A DNA stretch of 64,000 bases from Chinchilla lanigera (GCF_000276665.1 NW_004955488.1:702257-766256); one strand, 5' to 3'; positions 12,070-23,754 are shown, numbered from the stretch's first letter. Made by a program: numbers and translations. Notes: generated from the sequence alone by a model not told the origin.

Positions 12070-12810
12070 TCATTGCATTCTGTTTGTCAATACTTTGCTG
12101 ATGATTTTTGTATCTATATTCATTAGAGTTTGGTCTGTAGTTCTCTTTTTTGGGTGGATCCTTGCATAATCTTGGAATCAGAGTAATGACAGTTTCCAGA
12201 AATGACCTTGGGAGTACTTTTCTTTTTCAAATTCATTACAGTGCTTGAGTAGTATGGGTGTTAGACCTTCTCCAAAGTTTTTGTAGAATTCAGCAGTGAA
12301 TACATCCATTCCTGGGGTTGTCTTGGTTAGTAGGATTTTTTGTTTCTTTGCCCACTATTGAATTATTGAGTGTTTTTAAACCTTTTTATTTCATTTTTGC
12401 TAATTTATGTAAATCTAGGAATTAATCCATTATATTTGAATTCTGTACTTTTTTGATGTATAGATTTGTAAAGTAGTTGATAATAATTTTGGTTTAAGCA
12501 GTGGCTGTTGTGATTTTACCTTTTGCATGGATTTGGGTCTTTTCTCTCCTTTTCTTGGTTAGACCATCTAATGATTTTTTTTGTTTTGTTTATTCTTTCA
12601 AAGAACCAACTCTTTAATTCACGGACTTTTTGTATTATTTTTGTTATTCTTAATTTCATTGATTTCCTTCTTTGTACTAGATAGGGGTTTGGATTGTTCT
12701 TGTTTTTCTAGCACCTTGTGGTTCATCATTTAGTTATCTATCTCAGCTTTTCTGGGAGAACTTCCTTTGCTCTTATATATTAAGTTTGCTGATGTCAAAT
12801 AATCTGAGTT
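12070..12810 (-). mobile_element. L1 ORF2 fragment (antisense)
   Basis: The minus strand matches the LINE-1 ORF2 interior between the endonuclease and the reverse transcriptase core. Read on plus it shows the familiar antisense strings CCATTCCTGGGGTTG (12308), CTTTGATAATTCATTG near the start, AAAGAACCAACTCTTTAATTC (12600) and TTAATTTCATTGATTTCCTTC (12650). Frames are broken. No 3'UTR or tail is present, so this is an internal fragment. Confidence 0.8.
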
Positions 12811-14798
12811 TTCCTCCACTCAAGAATGTCTCAACATCTTCTTTTATTCTCACATCATAGTTTCTTCTTTTGTATGCTTATATAACACTCCTGTATGTAC
12901 AAATATGACAGAATAACACATGCCATCTTCTCTGGTCCATCAAAATGGAAATCAGCAGTACTTCCTTTCTATGCTTCTTATTTCCTTCTGTCAATCCTGT
13001 TTGTTTCTGAGTTATCGGTACACAGCCAAGGTTATGTAAGCCTTTTCACTAAACGTGCTGTCCGTTCCATGACGAGTCATGTTTGTTTTTCTCCAGCATT
13101 AATTCCACTTTTTAGAACTCACCTTAAACTGTTTGCTCAACAAAAATCCAAAAGAGTTTATCCACATTTTTTCATACCGACCCCTAATATAATTTAAGCT
13201 TTTCTACTTTCAAAACTTCTAAGTATGTAACAACCTTCTGTTTGCTGATCTGAGGGCTATTTTCAATCAGTGTTATGCACACCTCTCCAAGTCTTTTTTA
13301 TCTTTTGCCTGGAAAGACAGACTCAGACATAAATCTATTAGTGCACTATAGAGGACCTTGTGTCTTCATATAGAGAATGGTGAAGTTTAAAAATAATGTC
13401 AGTAAATATACAGGATAAGTAGATATATGGATGAATAGATAGATAAATAGATAGATAGATGATAGAGAGATAATAGGTGGTATTCAAAAAGTAGATAAAT
13501 GGACTTCCAGCGGACATAGCATAAAATGCAACTAACTATTTTATCTTGGTTTCTTATAAATGTTAAATATATACCAAATGAATTACCAAAAATTATATAC
13601 TAGGTGTGTTTAATGTATTAGTGAAAAGTGACAATTTTTTTAAAAAAATCAATTGTACTTTAAATAATATAGATGACTGTAGTTCACAATGAGATGAAAA
13701 GCAGGGAAACAGAGTAGCCTCCAAACTGACTCACATTTAGAAACTTAGCATATAAAAACTGAGGAACCTTGGAGCAATACAGAAACAAAAAATTTTTAAC
13801 AAAGATATTGGGAAATTTTAGTAACCTTTTGCAAAAAACATTAAATTAGAACATTGTCTTTACCCCTTATACATCATAACAAAATATACATTGTGGATTA
13901 AACATTAAGATTGTAGTTAATTCTCAAAATCAGTCAAAGAGAATGTAGATAATATTTAAGTATTGGAATATGAAAGAACATGACGAAGAGCCCAGAAACA
14001 CAAAGGAAAAATTTAAAGAGAAATATGTAAATTCCACAATTTACAAGTTCTCTGAGAGTTTCCAAGTTCTAAAATGAACTGCAAAATTTCAGAACATAGG
14101 GATTATATTCATAATATAAAATATCACAAGCCAAAATGAACAACTAAGCCAAAATATAAGTGCTATGAGTCAAAAGGTATGAGTGGACAAGAAGGCAGCA
14201 AGAAATACAAATGGCAAAGAATCGTATGGAAATGTCATTAATCTTGGTAGCAACATGGAAACATGTCAGTTTGAATAACGACACGGCTCATTATTCATAT
14301 CAAATTAGCCAACATTTTTTAAAAAGGTAACTTAATTTAATAGGATGCAGGGAAGCTGGCATGCTCTTACTCTCATTAAGTAAGTGTGGTTTTCAACATC
14401 TATTCGGAACACTTTGAGGCTATCAAAAAGAGTGAGTCAGGACTGTATGCATATATATTTAGTGATATGTTTAATTCATGAAGAAGAATGTGATATTCGT
14501 GCTACCAAGAGAAACAGCATTAGAGAGTACCATGGGAAGGATTTGCAGTAGTGCAGGTAAGATATATGGCACTTCTATTTTTCAACAGGGAATTTATTAA
14601 TTACATATCTTTTTCCTCATCAAGAAGAGCTTGCGTGTCTTGAACCACATAAACATAATATCATAGATAATTCAGCCTTTTAAAATTAGTGTATATCAGA
14701 AAATGTGCTACTGATTCACTTGGATTATATTATATAGTCCTCACGAGGGGTGAGTCAATGACTGTGATAACATTCATTGACTAGCTAAAATATGATTT
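12811..14798. other. Unassigned intronic sequence
   Basis: A 100-codon open plus frame at 12895-13197 has no start context, domain or splice support and sits next to L1 debris. A GATA tract lies at 13428-13475. The rest is AT-rich without recognisable repeats. Confidence 0.45.
13428..13475. repeat. Interrupted GATA microsatellite
   Basis: GATA/AATAGATA units with several interruptions (GATGAATAGATAGATAAATA and onward). It is shorter and more decayed than the GATA run at 52663-52704. Confidence 0.8.
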
Positions 14799-14814
14799 CA
14801 GAATATAAGAAATT

Positions 14815-14907
14815 GGGCCAGGGATACAGCTCAGTGGCACAAGTGCGTGCCTGGCAAGTGCAAGGTCCTGAGTTCGATTCCCAGTACCAAAAAAAAAAAA
14901 AAAAATG
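14815..14907 (+). mobile_element. ID-like SINE
   Basis: Body GGGCCAGGGATACAGCTCAG, GCGTGCCTGGCAAGTGC and a consensus-like box B GAGTTCGATTCC, with a 17-base A tail. Flanks CAGAATATAAGAAATT (14799-14814) and CAGAATACAGATAATT (14908-14923) match at 13 of 16 positions and are read as an aged target duplication. Confidence 0.92.
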
Positions 14908-15642
14908 CAGAATACAGATAATTTGTCTCAGAACACAGAGCAGGTAACTAGTAATCTAGAAACTCACTTCCACTTCTTCCTGAATGCTCCACCCCTGAGG
15001 ACACGGATGTTCTCTGAGTATTTATCATTGCTCATGTGCTTCTTTCCATACAGGAATTATTACAGCTTTGTTTTATTGATGAATGAGAATAAAGGATTTA
15101 AATAAAATGCCCATGTCTCACAATGGCAAAGAATATTCTTTGTCCTTGGTTACTTCCTTTGCCAAGTCACTGTCTGCCAAAAACGTTTTGGAAGAACTTC
15201 TGATTATTCCATGTCAACTCACCAGTTCTCACCAAATACGGTCACAATCTTCAGGCACCCAATATTTCTAAACAGGAAGAAGCATTGCTCAGAGAACACC
15301 ATGTGTCAGTCAAACCTCGCAAGACTCCAGAAGACTGGAAGACAGATCTTTATAGTATTACAAGCGCTGCCCTCCTGTTGGTTTATAATTTCAATATTTC
15401 TTTTCTTCTTGTGATGTCTGGATAAATTTGACCCTGTCTCCTCTCTACAGATCCACAGACACCTCTGTGTCCTAAGACCAGGATAGACGAGGCAGATGTA
15501 AAACAGGCAATCTGAGCATGTGCTGTATCGTGATGGTACTGCTAGAATGTACTTTTAGGAAGGTTCCAGATTGCAGAAGTTTATGATGACAACACAGGAA
15601 GCAAGAAAACTTTTAAAAAGCTGTGAAATATAGTTTTGTTTA
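14908..15642. other. Unassigned intronic sequence
   Basis: Several overlapping 60-70 codon plus frames (14905-15414) without domains or splice evidence. I see no repeat apart from the flanking SINEs. Confidence 0.4.
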
Positions 15643-15801
15643 TTTTATTGTTTTGTCTTTTTTTTGAGAATGGGTCTTACTCAACAGTTCAGGCTGGCCT
15701 TGAGCTCACTTTGTAGCCCAGGCAGGTCTCTAACTCACAACGATCCTCCTGCCTCAGCCTCCAGAGTGCTGGGATTATAGGCACACTCCACCACACCTGG
15801 C
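15643..15801 (-). mobile_element. B1-like SINE
   Basis: Antisense B1: the T-rich tail, then TTCAGGCTGGCCTTGAGCTC, a TTTGTAGCCCAGGC block, TCCTCCTGCCTCAGCCTCC and GTGCTGGGATTATAGGC. Target duplication TATAGTTTTGTTTA (15629-15642) versus TACAGTTTTGTTTA (15802-15815), one mismatch. Confidence 0.95.
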
Positions 15802-15815
15802 TACAGTTTTGTTTA

Positions 15816-16914
15816 AAGCAACTGAGGAACTCCACAGATGAGACATGAGAGGTCAGATAAGTCCTCAGCAACTATTGAAGAAATGAGTCTAAAGTTGATG
15901 GCTCGAAGTTTCACTTTTACATTTAATTTTTTCATGTAATTTTAATAAATCATAAAACTTACCCTGATCTTTACTTCATACCTTCTGCTGGTCCCTCCTG
16001 CATCTCCAGGGCTTTTATGGATCTGAAACATGGAACCAGAATTAGTGGATATTAAAGTATACCTTCAAGAAAATTTCACCATTTAAAAATTTTCCTTGTT
16101 GACAAGGAAAAAAACAAATGCACTCCCATAAGAAATAGTACAGTTTATTCCTGGTGTCTTATCCTTGAAGGTGACTGAACTGAAAGCACTGATCAATTTT
16201 CATTTCTGCCATCTGCCCCATGGCACTGAAAAGAAGGAACAGTTCTGAGAGATCAAAAGTGCATCTGGGACTTAGGTAGGAAAGTGAAGTCAGCAGTAGC
16301 TCTACTGCATTGCAAGAAGAAACTCAGTCAGTGGCAGGACGAGAAAAATAAAATAATGCTGTAGAAGCAGTGTGGTGCATCTGTGATATGATCTTCCTTT
16401 ACCACCTGCCTCTCCTACAAATATCTGCACTCTAGATTTGTATAAACTCATATTCTCTCCTTGCGCAGGTGGGTTATTATATAGCTCCACAGAGTCATGA
16501 AATACCTTTTATACACATAGGTAAATGGGCTAGAACCAGCCCACTTAGGAACATTTTAAACACTACATGCATGGTATTACCTCTCCAAAGAGCAAATAAC
16601 AGACTGAGCTGTCATCCTACCTGCTACCTCTGTTACTGTGAGCAGTTACCTTTAAGCGTATTAAAGTCTAATTAATCCACATTTATTGAAAATTACTCTA
16701 TGCTAATGAACAGAAATAAAAGAAGGGCAGAGATAATGTATTAGTGCATTGCATTAGCTAAAACAGGCAGGATCTGTCAACTGTACTAACCTCTTGTTTT
16801 ATGAAAGACCATAATTAAAATTATCTTTATCAACCTTCCCTTGACAGTAAGTCTTAAATATTGTGAGATAAATACTTCCATGCAGCTAATAATAAAAAAA
16901 ATAAATGTAGCCAC
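15816..16914. other. Unassigned intronic sequence
   Basis: No repeat family or coding signal recognised. This would be intron lying 3' of the exon at 16915-17086 in gene orientation. Confidence 0.4.
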
Positions 16915-17086
16915 CTTCCCTGTAGGCAAGGATTTGAGAGGCAAGCTCTTGCATTTATTTCACAGTGTGATCCGAAGAGCTCACTCCTGCAGTGGCAGGT
17001 GTAGTGATTGATGCCGTCGATACAAGCTCCGTCGTGGAGACAGGGCCGTGATAAGCACTCATCCATAGTTACTTCACGATCAATGC
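16915..17086 (-). CDS. EYS: EGF-repeat exon, probable EYS (single exon, partial)
   Basis: Seen: a minus-strand exon with a strong acceptor (CTTTCTACCCTTACACAG ending at 17087) and a donor AAG followed by GTGGCT at 16914. The 172 bases start in phase 1 and end in phase 2. The translation gives the tail of one EGF (GIDREVTM), a complete EGF from DECLSRPCL to GSHC with all six cysteines and the aromatic plus glycine pattern, then the start of a third EGF (ARACLSNPCLQG). Known: EYS is a secreted photoreceptor matrix protein with many EGF and laminin-G modules, encoded in small exons spread over very large introns. Inferred: EYS, from module style, intron size and AT-rich surroundings. Crumbs or Notch-like genes are alternatives. 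Odd: the expected last cysteine of the first EGF is Arg (CGT, one transition from TGT). A usual Gly before the aromatic residue is Glu in CRSELFGSHC, and donor positions +4 and +5 are off consensus. It may be part of a dead gene. Confidence 0.6.
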
Positions 17087-18147
17087 CTGTGTAAGGGTAG
17101 AAAGAAGACAAAGAGAAGAACACTTAATTGCAAAACTCTGAAGTTTGTTCACTATGGCAAATATCACTTAGGAAATCCAGACTCTCCCCCTTAAAGCTCA
17201 TTTGACCAGAGATGGCAAAGGTAAACAGCTGTCAAGGTGAAGCCTGCTTAGATGTATAAAATCTCAAGGCACTCATTTTATGGAAATGGGAAAAAAAGCA
17301 CAAGCTTGATCTACTTAGCAGATTTATTTTTGGTATGAGGAGTTATTTGTTGGGGACATTAGGGAAGTAATGGATTATACCAAGTTATCTTGGTGAGTAA
17401 TAATTCACAGTGTTTTCGAAATGATCATTGAACACTAAATGTTTCTTACCTTGAGGGATTACGAGTTTGAGGTTTGCTAAATTTGCTCATCTTGAGTCTA
17501 TCAATTGCCTGAAATATAACTACATTTGGCTAAAGACCTGGGGTTTTTCAAAACCAAATTGTGAATATTTATTCATTTATTTAGCACCAACCATTCACCA
17601 CTTCTGGACTCAAGTATGGGCCCAGTGGACAAAAAAAAAATCTGTAAATTCAGAAAAATGTCAGAGAGGAAAGACTTGATAAGGAAAATCTACAGACCCA
17701 GTGAGAGATACAGAGCTGTATGAAATACAAGGCCATATTTCAGGTTGCACATGTTGGGAATATTGAGAAAAACAGGAGAATTGGTACAAAATGTTTAGAA
17801 TAAACCCTTGGTATGTTGTACTTGTACTGGGCATCAGAATTATCACTGATTTCACACTTCCTGATGCATTATACCTTGTCCAGAGAACACAATATCTCAG
17901 TCAGAGCTCATCCAACTCTTCACAAACCAAGCAAGTCTTATTAATCTCTACTCACACTTGAGTTGAAGTAAAGCTTTCATGTTACCAAGGCACATATTAG
18001 GATTCAAATCATGTTCTAATTTGGGCTTTTAATAGTTACTTTAAATTACCTACTGTGCAAGTACTATATGTGTTATCTGCATACATTGCTATCCTGAGTA
18101 ACGTACCGAATGTAACTGACACTAATCCAAAAGCATGGCATTTGACT
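17087..18147. other. Unassigned intronic sequence
   Basis: Intron on the 5' side of the EGF exon in gene orientation. The acceptor pyrimidine tract occupies about 17089-17125. Beyond that, no repeats or coding signals. Confidence 0.45.
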
Positions 18148-18225
18148 TTGGCTGTCGCTCAATGGTAGTGCTTGTCTAGCATGCCGAGGGCCTGGGCTTG
18201 TTCCTCAGAACTGCCAACTACAGCC
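18148..18225 (+). mobile_element. Old ID-related SINE remnant
   Basis: GGCTGTCGCTCAATGGTAGT, then TCTAGCATGCCGAGGGCCTG and TTCCTCAGAACTGCC follow the tRNA-Ala-like ID layout. This copy has the older GCATG form rather than the GGCAAG form of the abundant copies. It has no A tail left, so it is old. Confidence 0.6.
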
Positions 18226-18445
18226 CACCTGATGTTTGTAGCCAAGAAGATACATTTAGTTGGTAGTAAAGATAGGATAAATAATAACATTAAAATGAAG
18301 AGTAAAATAATTGCTGGTGCTGGAGCCTCTACTGCATTGTAAGTGCACTACATCTCAGAAGTTTAAGAACACTTGGAGTTACTTCTCATCTAGACTAGGA
18401 TGAATTGTAGACCTGCTTTATAGTGTTGCAACTCTGGATCTAAGG

Positions 18446-18825
18446 TGTTATGATTTGTGTCTGGATGTTCTCACAAAGCCTCATGCAGTCATGGGGTGGG
18501 CTTCTCGAGTTTTTGATTGACTCAGGGTCCAATGCTGGGATTAAGGGTGTGAGTGCTACACTGACCCTGGAGCCGGTAGCCTGCATACCATATAAGGGAG
18601 GGAAAGAGGCTTGCTCGCTGCTGCAGCTCCTCCCATTTTACTCTTGCTGCTTTTGCTGTTTTCCACTGCAGTGAACTGTTGCCCTCTACCATGTGCCTCA
18701 CTGCCTTGGAGCCAGCCGGGCGTGGATTGAAACCTCCACAAACTGTGAGCTAAATAAACCTTTCCTTCCTTAATTTTGGGTGCTGAGTATTGTGTCTCAG
18801 AAAGGAGAGAAAAGTAGTTAAGACA
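18446..18825 (+). mobile_element. MaLR-type solo LTR
   Basis: Begins TGTTATGATTTGTGTCTGG and ends GTAGTTAAGACA (TG...CA). It carries CCTCATGCAGTCATGGGG, a GGAAAGAGGCTTGCTCGC block, ACCTCCACAAACTGTGAGC and the poly(A) signal in CTAAATAAACC. These are standard for ERVL-MaLR LTRs. Flanks TAAGG (18441-18445) and AAAGG (18826-18830) fit a 5-bp duplication with one change. It is homologous over its length to the antisense LTR at 40404-40769. Confidence 0.85.
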
Positions 18826-20404
18826 AAAGGTTAATGCAGCATACCCTACCCAGGACATTGCTGTCACTCTGAAGAAGCCAAATCTAATTTCTATTTATCT
18901 TGGGTTTGATCACCTGACTTGTTTTGGGCAATGAAATAGAGAGAGCTGTGAAATTTTCCACTTACCTTTCACTGCCCAAACAATAGCAGATGACCAAATC
19001 TAACATAAATAGTATGCAAAAGAATGTCCTCCCCAGGAAAAGATATGTGTGTATTACAATAATACTCCTTGGATATGTACAGTAATCAAACTTCTCATTG
19101 GAAAATGAGGATTATTTATTAGTATGTCATAGCTGTATTGAGATAACAAAGTAAGATAGTGTACTGAAAATAACTAGCCTAGGCCCTGATACATATTTAC
19201 TACTCAATTCCAATCATTTACCTGGAAAAATATTGCATCTGAATTATAATTACTGATTCATTTTGGTGTTTTGAGAGTTGCTGTTATCCCAATCAAGATA
19301 AGCGATATCTCTTTGTACAACTATATTAACAGTTGGAATTATCAGTCTTGACACTTGTCCTTATAAGAGATTGTTAATGTGCCACAAAATTGCAGGGTGG
19401 AGGACAGAGAGTTAAAAGAAGAGGGAACATGAGGCCGCTGTGTTTTGGCAAGTAGGGGACTTGAACAATATCACTATGCTCCCTGAATATTCTCTCCAAA
19501 GAAGGCAAACACGTTTCAATTCAACTGCAGAAAACATCATCAAGATAATCTTAGGAACTTTTTCTTTTCCCAGCTTTTATTTATTAATTAAAGTTGTGGC
19601 TGTACTTTGACTTCCTCTGTAGCCTCCAGAGCGGAAAGATAAGAACGTAATCCTTGACTGATGGAACCCTCTGATCCCTGCAATGCGTTTACCCATTTTT
19701 AACCTCACAGCCATACGGTGCTGTACGCAGCAGCTTTTCCTGCACACTTCTAACTTGATATTCTTTACCTTGACCATCCTTTTGAGTTACACTGTCCTTA
19801 TGTTTATTCAAAATTCTTAAACATGTTCTTCCAGAGCTAGCTTTTGATCTCTACAAATGGTCTTCCCGAGGTACTAACATAATTTGTGCTCTGAATTTCT
19901 TCGGGTACATACTCAGAAGGGACTTACTTAAAATTGCATTTTCCTCCTCACCCACAATCACTTTTACTCTGTTTTATGCCCCCCACACAAGTAATCTTAT
20001 ACTACAACATAAAATCTATTTGTTTTAAAAATATATTTTGGTCTGTCTTCCTACATTACAGCTCAGCTTCATAGAGGAATCTATTTTGACTAGCTCAGTA
20101 ATGCCTCTACTCAAGTATTTGTTAAATAAACAAATTGGTGTTGTGCTTGCTTATATTTTTTAGACATCATTTCTGTATTTGTTTGTTTGTTATTTTTTAT
20201 TTCCCTACCTCTTCCAAACTAAAAATAAGCAGTTTTTGAGAATCGGGGAAAAATATTCCTCTTTGGAATAGTGAAACCCAGCATCTGAGATGAGAGGGTT
20301 ATCAGTCCTGTAAATTCCACCATTAAATATGTCTTGTTTATATAGCCAAGGGAAGTATTTAATAATCTCCCTCCTTATGCTTCATTCAAACAGAGAAATT
20401 TCTT
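18826..20404. other. Unassigned intronic sequence
   Basis: No recognised repeats. An open minus frame at 19577-19777 has no supporting domain. Confidence 0.4.
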
Positions 20405-20503
20405 TTTTTTTTTTTTTTTTTTTTTTTTCATACTGGAGATAGAACTCACGACCTTGCACTTGCCAGACAGGTGCTTATGCCACTGAGCTATATCCCCAGC
20501 CCC
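20405..20503 (-). mobile_element. ID-like SINE
   Basis: Antisense copy: a run of about 24 T, then ACTCACGACCTTGCACTTGC, CAGACAGGTGCTTATGCCAC and GAGCTATATCCCCAGCCCC. Perfect 17-bp target duplication AAACAGAGAAATTTCTT at 20388-20404 and 20504-20520. The long homopolymer and perfect duplication suggest a recent insertion. Confidence 0.96.
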
Positions 20504-20957
20504 AAACAGAGAAATTTCTTGATAATGAAAAATAAATAATGTTGGAAGCATTCAAAATTATCTCCCATACAAAACTACCACCCAATCAAAATTTTAAAAT
20601 CCTTATTTACCATCTCTGGATCAATATATCTAAGTCACACTACTGGTAAGAGGTGTACAGCAAGTGTGTATACATTCTCAGCGACCCATAGAATAAATGT
20701 TTATATTAACTGTATTATAACAATAATTATTTATCATCTTCATAGATAAAATGTGAATACTCTGCAACTGTCTCCATGAATCTCAGCAAATCTAAAAGAA
20801 CTAGAATATAGACTTTATTAAACTTTATCAATGCCTTAGTCAGCCCTTTTCTTATCTTGCTTTTATACCATATTTACTTCTTACTACTTCTGTATTTACC
20901 AACACATATTTATGTGTTAATCTTAGTTTTAGAGTCTTTGCACAGCTAGTTCCCTTT
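20504..20957. other. Unassigned spacer between two SINEs
   Basis: Unique AT-rich sequence. Its first bases are the right-hand target duplication of the preceding SINE and its last bases the left-hand duplication of the next. Confidence 0.5.
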
Positions 20958-21080
20958 TTTTTTTAATTTTCTTTTTCTTTTTTTTTTTTTTTTTGGTTTT
21001 TCTCCGGTACTGGGAACCGAACTCACGACCTCGCACTTGCCAGGCAGGCGCTTTGCCAGTGAGCTAAATCCCCAGCCCCC
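20958..21080 (-). mobile_element. ID-like SINE
   Basis: Antisense copy with two T-rich runs, then CTCCGGTACTGGGAACCGAA, a CTCGCACTTGCCAGGCAGGC block and GAGCTAAATCCCCAGCCCC. Target duplication AGCTAGTTCCCTTT (20944-20957) versus AGTTAGTTCCCTTT (21081-21094), one mismatch. Four CpGs remain, in line with a young copy. Confidence 0.95.
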
Positions 21081-21094
21081 AGTTAGTTCCCTTT

Positions 21095-21488
21095 GACCTA
21101 GCATTTGCCACATAGCATAGCAGATAATATCTATGTGATCTAATTATTACCATTTTAAGCTCCATTATATAAGATAAAAAATTGGGGCAAAAAATCATCG
21201 TGCTTTCTTTTCTGCTATCCCATTGGAATCCTTGGAGATCTATCAATAGAACAATAGTTTATGTTAGTAGTAATTTTACTCTGTGGTTATAAAATTGGCT
21301 TCATTGATTTCATTAATATGGCAGCAATTCCTTTTGAAAGCAAAGTAGATAGTGACCTGTAGAATTTGTGGCCTTTCCTTGTCCTTAATAACGTAAAAAT
21401 TCTGCTTAGTAGTCTACCTTGATAAGGTAATCTAACACCTTAGATTGTGAGTAATCTGTTCCGGAAGTGTCCTGCAAAATGAGCAAAT
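21095..21488. other. Unassigned spacer
   Basis: No repeat or gene recognised between the SINE and the L1 insertion. Confidence 0.45.
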
Positions 21489-21506
21489 ACTTCTAATTAA
21501 TTTTGT
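21489..21506. repeat. L1 target-site duplication, left copy
   Basis: ACTTCTAATTAATTTTGT, repeated exactly at 22425-22442. The two copies bracket the L1 at 21507-22424. Confidence 0.95.
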
Positions 21507-22095
21507 TTTTTATTTATTTATTTATTTTTATTTTAAGGATAAAAGGAGGGAAACATTAACAGACATATTACATTTTACAACATATCACAAGCACAATACA
21601 GACAATACAGAGTTACAAACAAAGTGGTAGGGAATTAACAATGGTGGTTGTATTACATATTGATATCTTCAAAGTGGCTTCTCATGAAAACAGATATAGA
21701 CATGCAATACTGGTCAACCAAAGACTCATTGACAGTTTCTTTCAGCATAGAAACAGCAGATAGAAGAACAACCATGTTATCTATCCTGTATATACATACA
21801 TACAAAATTTCTCCTTCTTTCCCTTCTCTTTTCCCACATCCCAGAAGCCCTTTACTCTTCGGTGGTTTGCTATCATTTCACAGTGTCTATCATACCTCCG
21901 AGTTTAAATTAACTCTTTCAAGTTTTACACTAGTGACACAATGTGGTGCTTGCACATGTATGTTTGATTTATTTCACTTATGAGTATGGTCTCTAGTTGT
22001 GACCATTTAAATATAAAGGCCTTGAGTTTATCTTTCTTTACAGCTGAGTAATATTCCATTATATAAAGGTACCATAATTTTCTTATCCAATCCTC
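21507..22095 (-). mobile_element. L1 3' end (minus) of a twin-primed insertion
   Basis: The plus strand starts with the reverse of an A-rich tail (TTTATTTATTTATTTATTTT) and reads through the antisense L1 3'UTR. Landmarks are AATTAACAATGGTGGTTG at 21635, ACTTATGAGTATGGTCTC at 21976, and the antisense of the classic 'camera' motif, GAGTAATATTCCATTATATA, at 22046. It stops at about 22095, where orientation flips. Confidence 0.9.
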
Positions 22096-22424
22096 GGAGA
22101 GAGAAATAAAAGGAATAAGGATAGGAAAGGAAGAAGTAAAACTATCACTATTTGCAGATGACATGATACTTTACATGGAAGATCCCAAAAACTCCACAAG
22201 AAGACTCCTTGAATTAATCAACAAATTCAGCAGTGTAGCTGGATACAAAGTCAACACCCAGAAATCGATAGCATTCCTATACACAAACAACAAACAGATG
22301 GAGAGAGAAATTAAGGAAACCATACCTTTCACAATAACATCCAAGAAATTGAAATATTTAGGAATCCATCTAACAAAAGAAGTCAAAGATCTCTTTAATG
22401 AAAACTACAGTACTCTGAAAAAAG
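22096..22424 (+). mobile_element. Inverted L1 ORF2 segment of the same insertion
   Basis: Sense-oriented L1 ORF2 joined to the antisense 3' half. It encodes the reverse transcriptase catalytic box FADDM (codons at 22152-22166) followed by [10 protein letters not shown], then [18 protein letters not shown] and [19 protein letters not shown]. The frame is open throughout, so this copy is young. A 5' segment inverted relative to the 3' end between one pair of target duplications is the mark of twin priming. It encodes no complete domain. Confidence 0.92.
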
Positions 22425-22442
22425 ACTTCTAATTAATTTTGT
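22425..22442. repeat. L1 target-site duplication, right copy
   Basis: Exact second copy of the 18-bp sequence at 21489-21506. Confidence 0.95.
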
Positions 22443-23479
22443 CTTGATTAATGAGTGACATCTTGCAGTATGAGCAACACATCACACCAAACTTCACCTG
22501 ATCACCCCTGAGCTGATGGTTCTTTTTCTCCCCACTGTGGGACTGTGTGTGACCGTTTCCCAGTAGCAAGAGGCTATGGAAGAGATCTTATCTGCTGAGG
22601 AGGAGGAGAAAAAGATGAGGGAATCCCTCACTTCAAACGAGATTAAGGAGATGTAGAAAAAGAGGGAAAATGCAGAATTTTATAGAAAAGCACCACTCAA
22701 ATAAGGCCGTAACAGGGCAAGTAATGAATCTGTTTAATGGTGATGCAATGATATATTTCCATGAAATCCTCAAAAGGAGTAAAAATACAAGTGTCTTTGG
22801 ATAGGTTTCTTTTTAAATTTGCATGAAAATAAAAATATTCCATTGCGCCAATAGACAGCAGTGACTCTGCTAGTGGTAGTGAAAGTCTTCCTGCACATTA
22901 ACCCTTCTGTCTTTTGTCTCCCTCACACTAGCCACAAAAACTTTTGCAGGCAAGTGCAGTTGTTTATTTAGCAGACAAGTGCAATTAGTTTGTTTTTCTT
23001 TATAATTTATATTTTGTTTATTATTTTGTATTGTATGACAGTTCGGTAATCTTTTGTATATGAATATATTTGGGTTGTGGAACAAATCATCTGAGTTTCC
23101 ATTATTTCTTATGAGAAATTTGTTTTGATATGCAAGCACTTTGGATCACAAGCATGTTCTTGGATACATTATGCTAACAAACCAAGGTATTTTTGTATTT
23201 CTGTATCTGTAAAGAGTTCTTTTTCAAGAATAAATCACAGAAGTTCCTAAACTAACATGTTTAATTAGTAAAACGTTTATATCCATCAATACTATTATAC
23301 CAAGATAGTACAGGTATATAAACACATGTACTTATCTGTCTACCTCTCTCATTTACCTATCATCTATCTTTCCTCCAATTTTTGTATTTTCTCATACTTT
23401 CTTCCAGTTCATTCACATTTCTGACCTAGTTAGACTTATGTGCTGGAAAAGTTTCCCAAAGTCATTCTCTGATTCTTAA
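22443..23479. other. Unassigned intronic sequence
   Basis: No recognised repeat. A minus frame at 22870-23139 lacks support. Confidence 0.4.
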
Positions 23480-23635
23480 TGTTTTTTTTTGTTTGTTTCA
23501 CATATGGTATTTCATAATTTAATGACATATTTTATGATGTCATCCAGGTCCATTCATGCTGTCAAAAATGACAGGACTGCATGACTTTTTATGACTGAAC
23601 AGTTTTTTACAAATATCATGTGTCAATCAAAGCAT
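23480..23635 (-). mobile_element. Old L1 3' fragment (antisense)
   Basis: CATCCAGGTCCATTCATGCT, then AAAATGACAGGACTGCATGA and TTATGACTGAACAGTTTTTT mirror the antisense of the L1 3'UTR stretch around the GGATGAA/CATAAAAA motif. Divergence is high, so this is an old (L1M-age) fragment. Confidence 0.7.
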
Positions 23636-23754
23636 TTTTTAAATGAACTCTTTGTTACAATCTAAATTTAATGTAGACTCTCTAGCCTAAAACTAATTCC
23701 CTTCAGTCAATTTTGTCTTCTTTTCCGCTGGCCTAATGTTAGCAACTACTCTAA

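Noticed and set aside
12895..13197. 100-codon plus frame
   Set aside because: Directly follows antisense L1 ORF2, has no recognisable domain and no splice signals. Probably chance.
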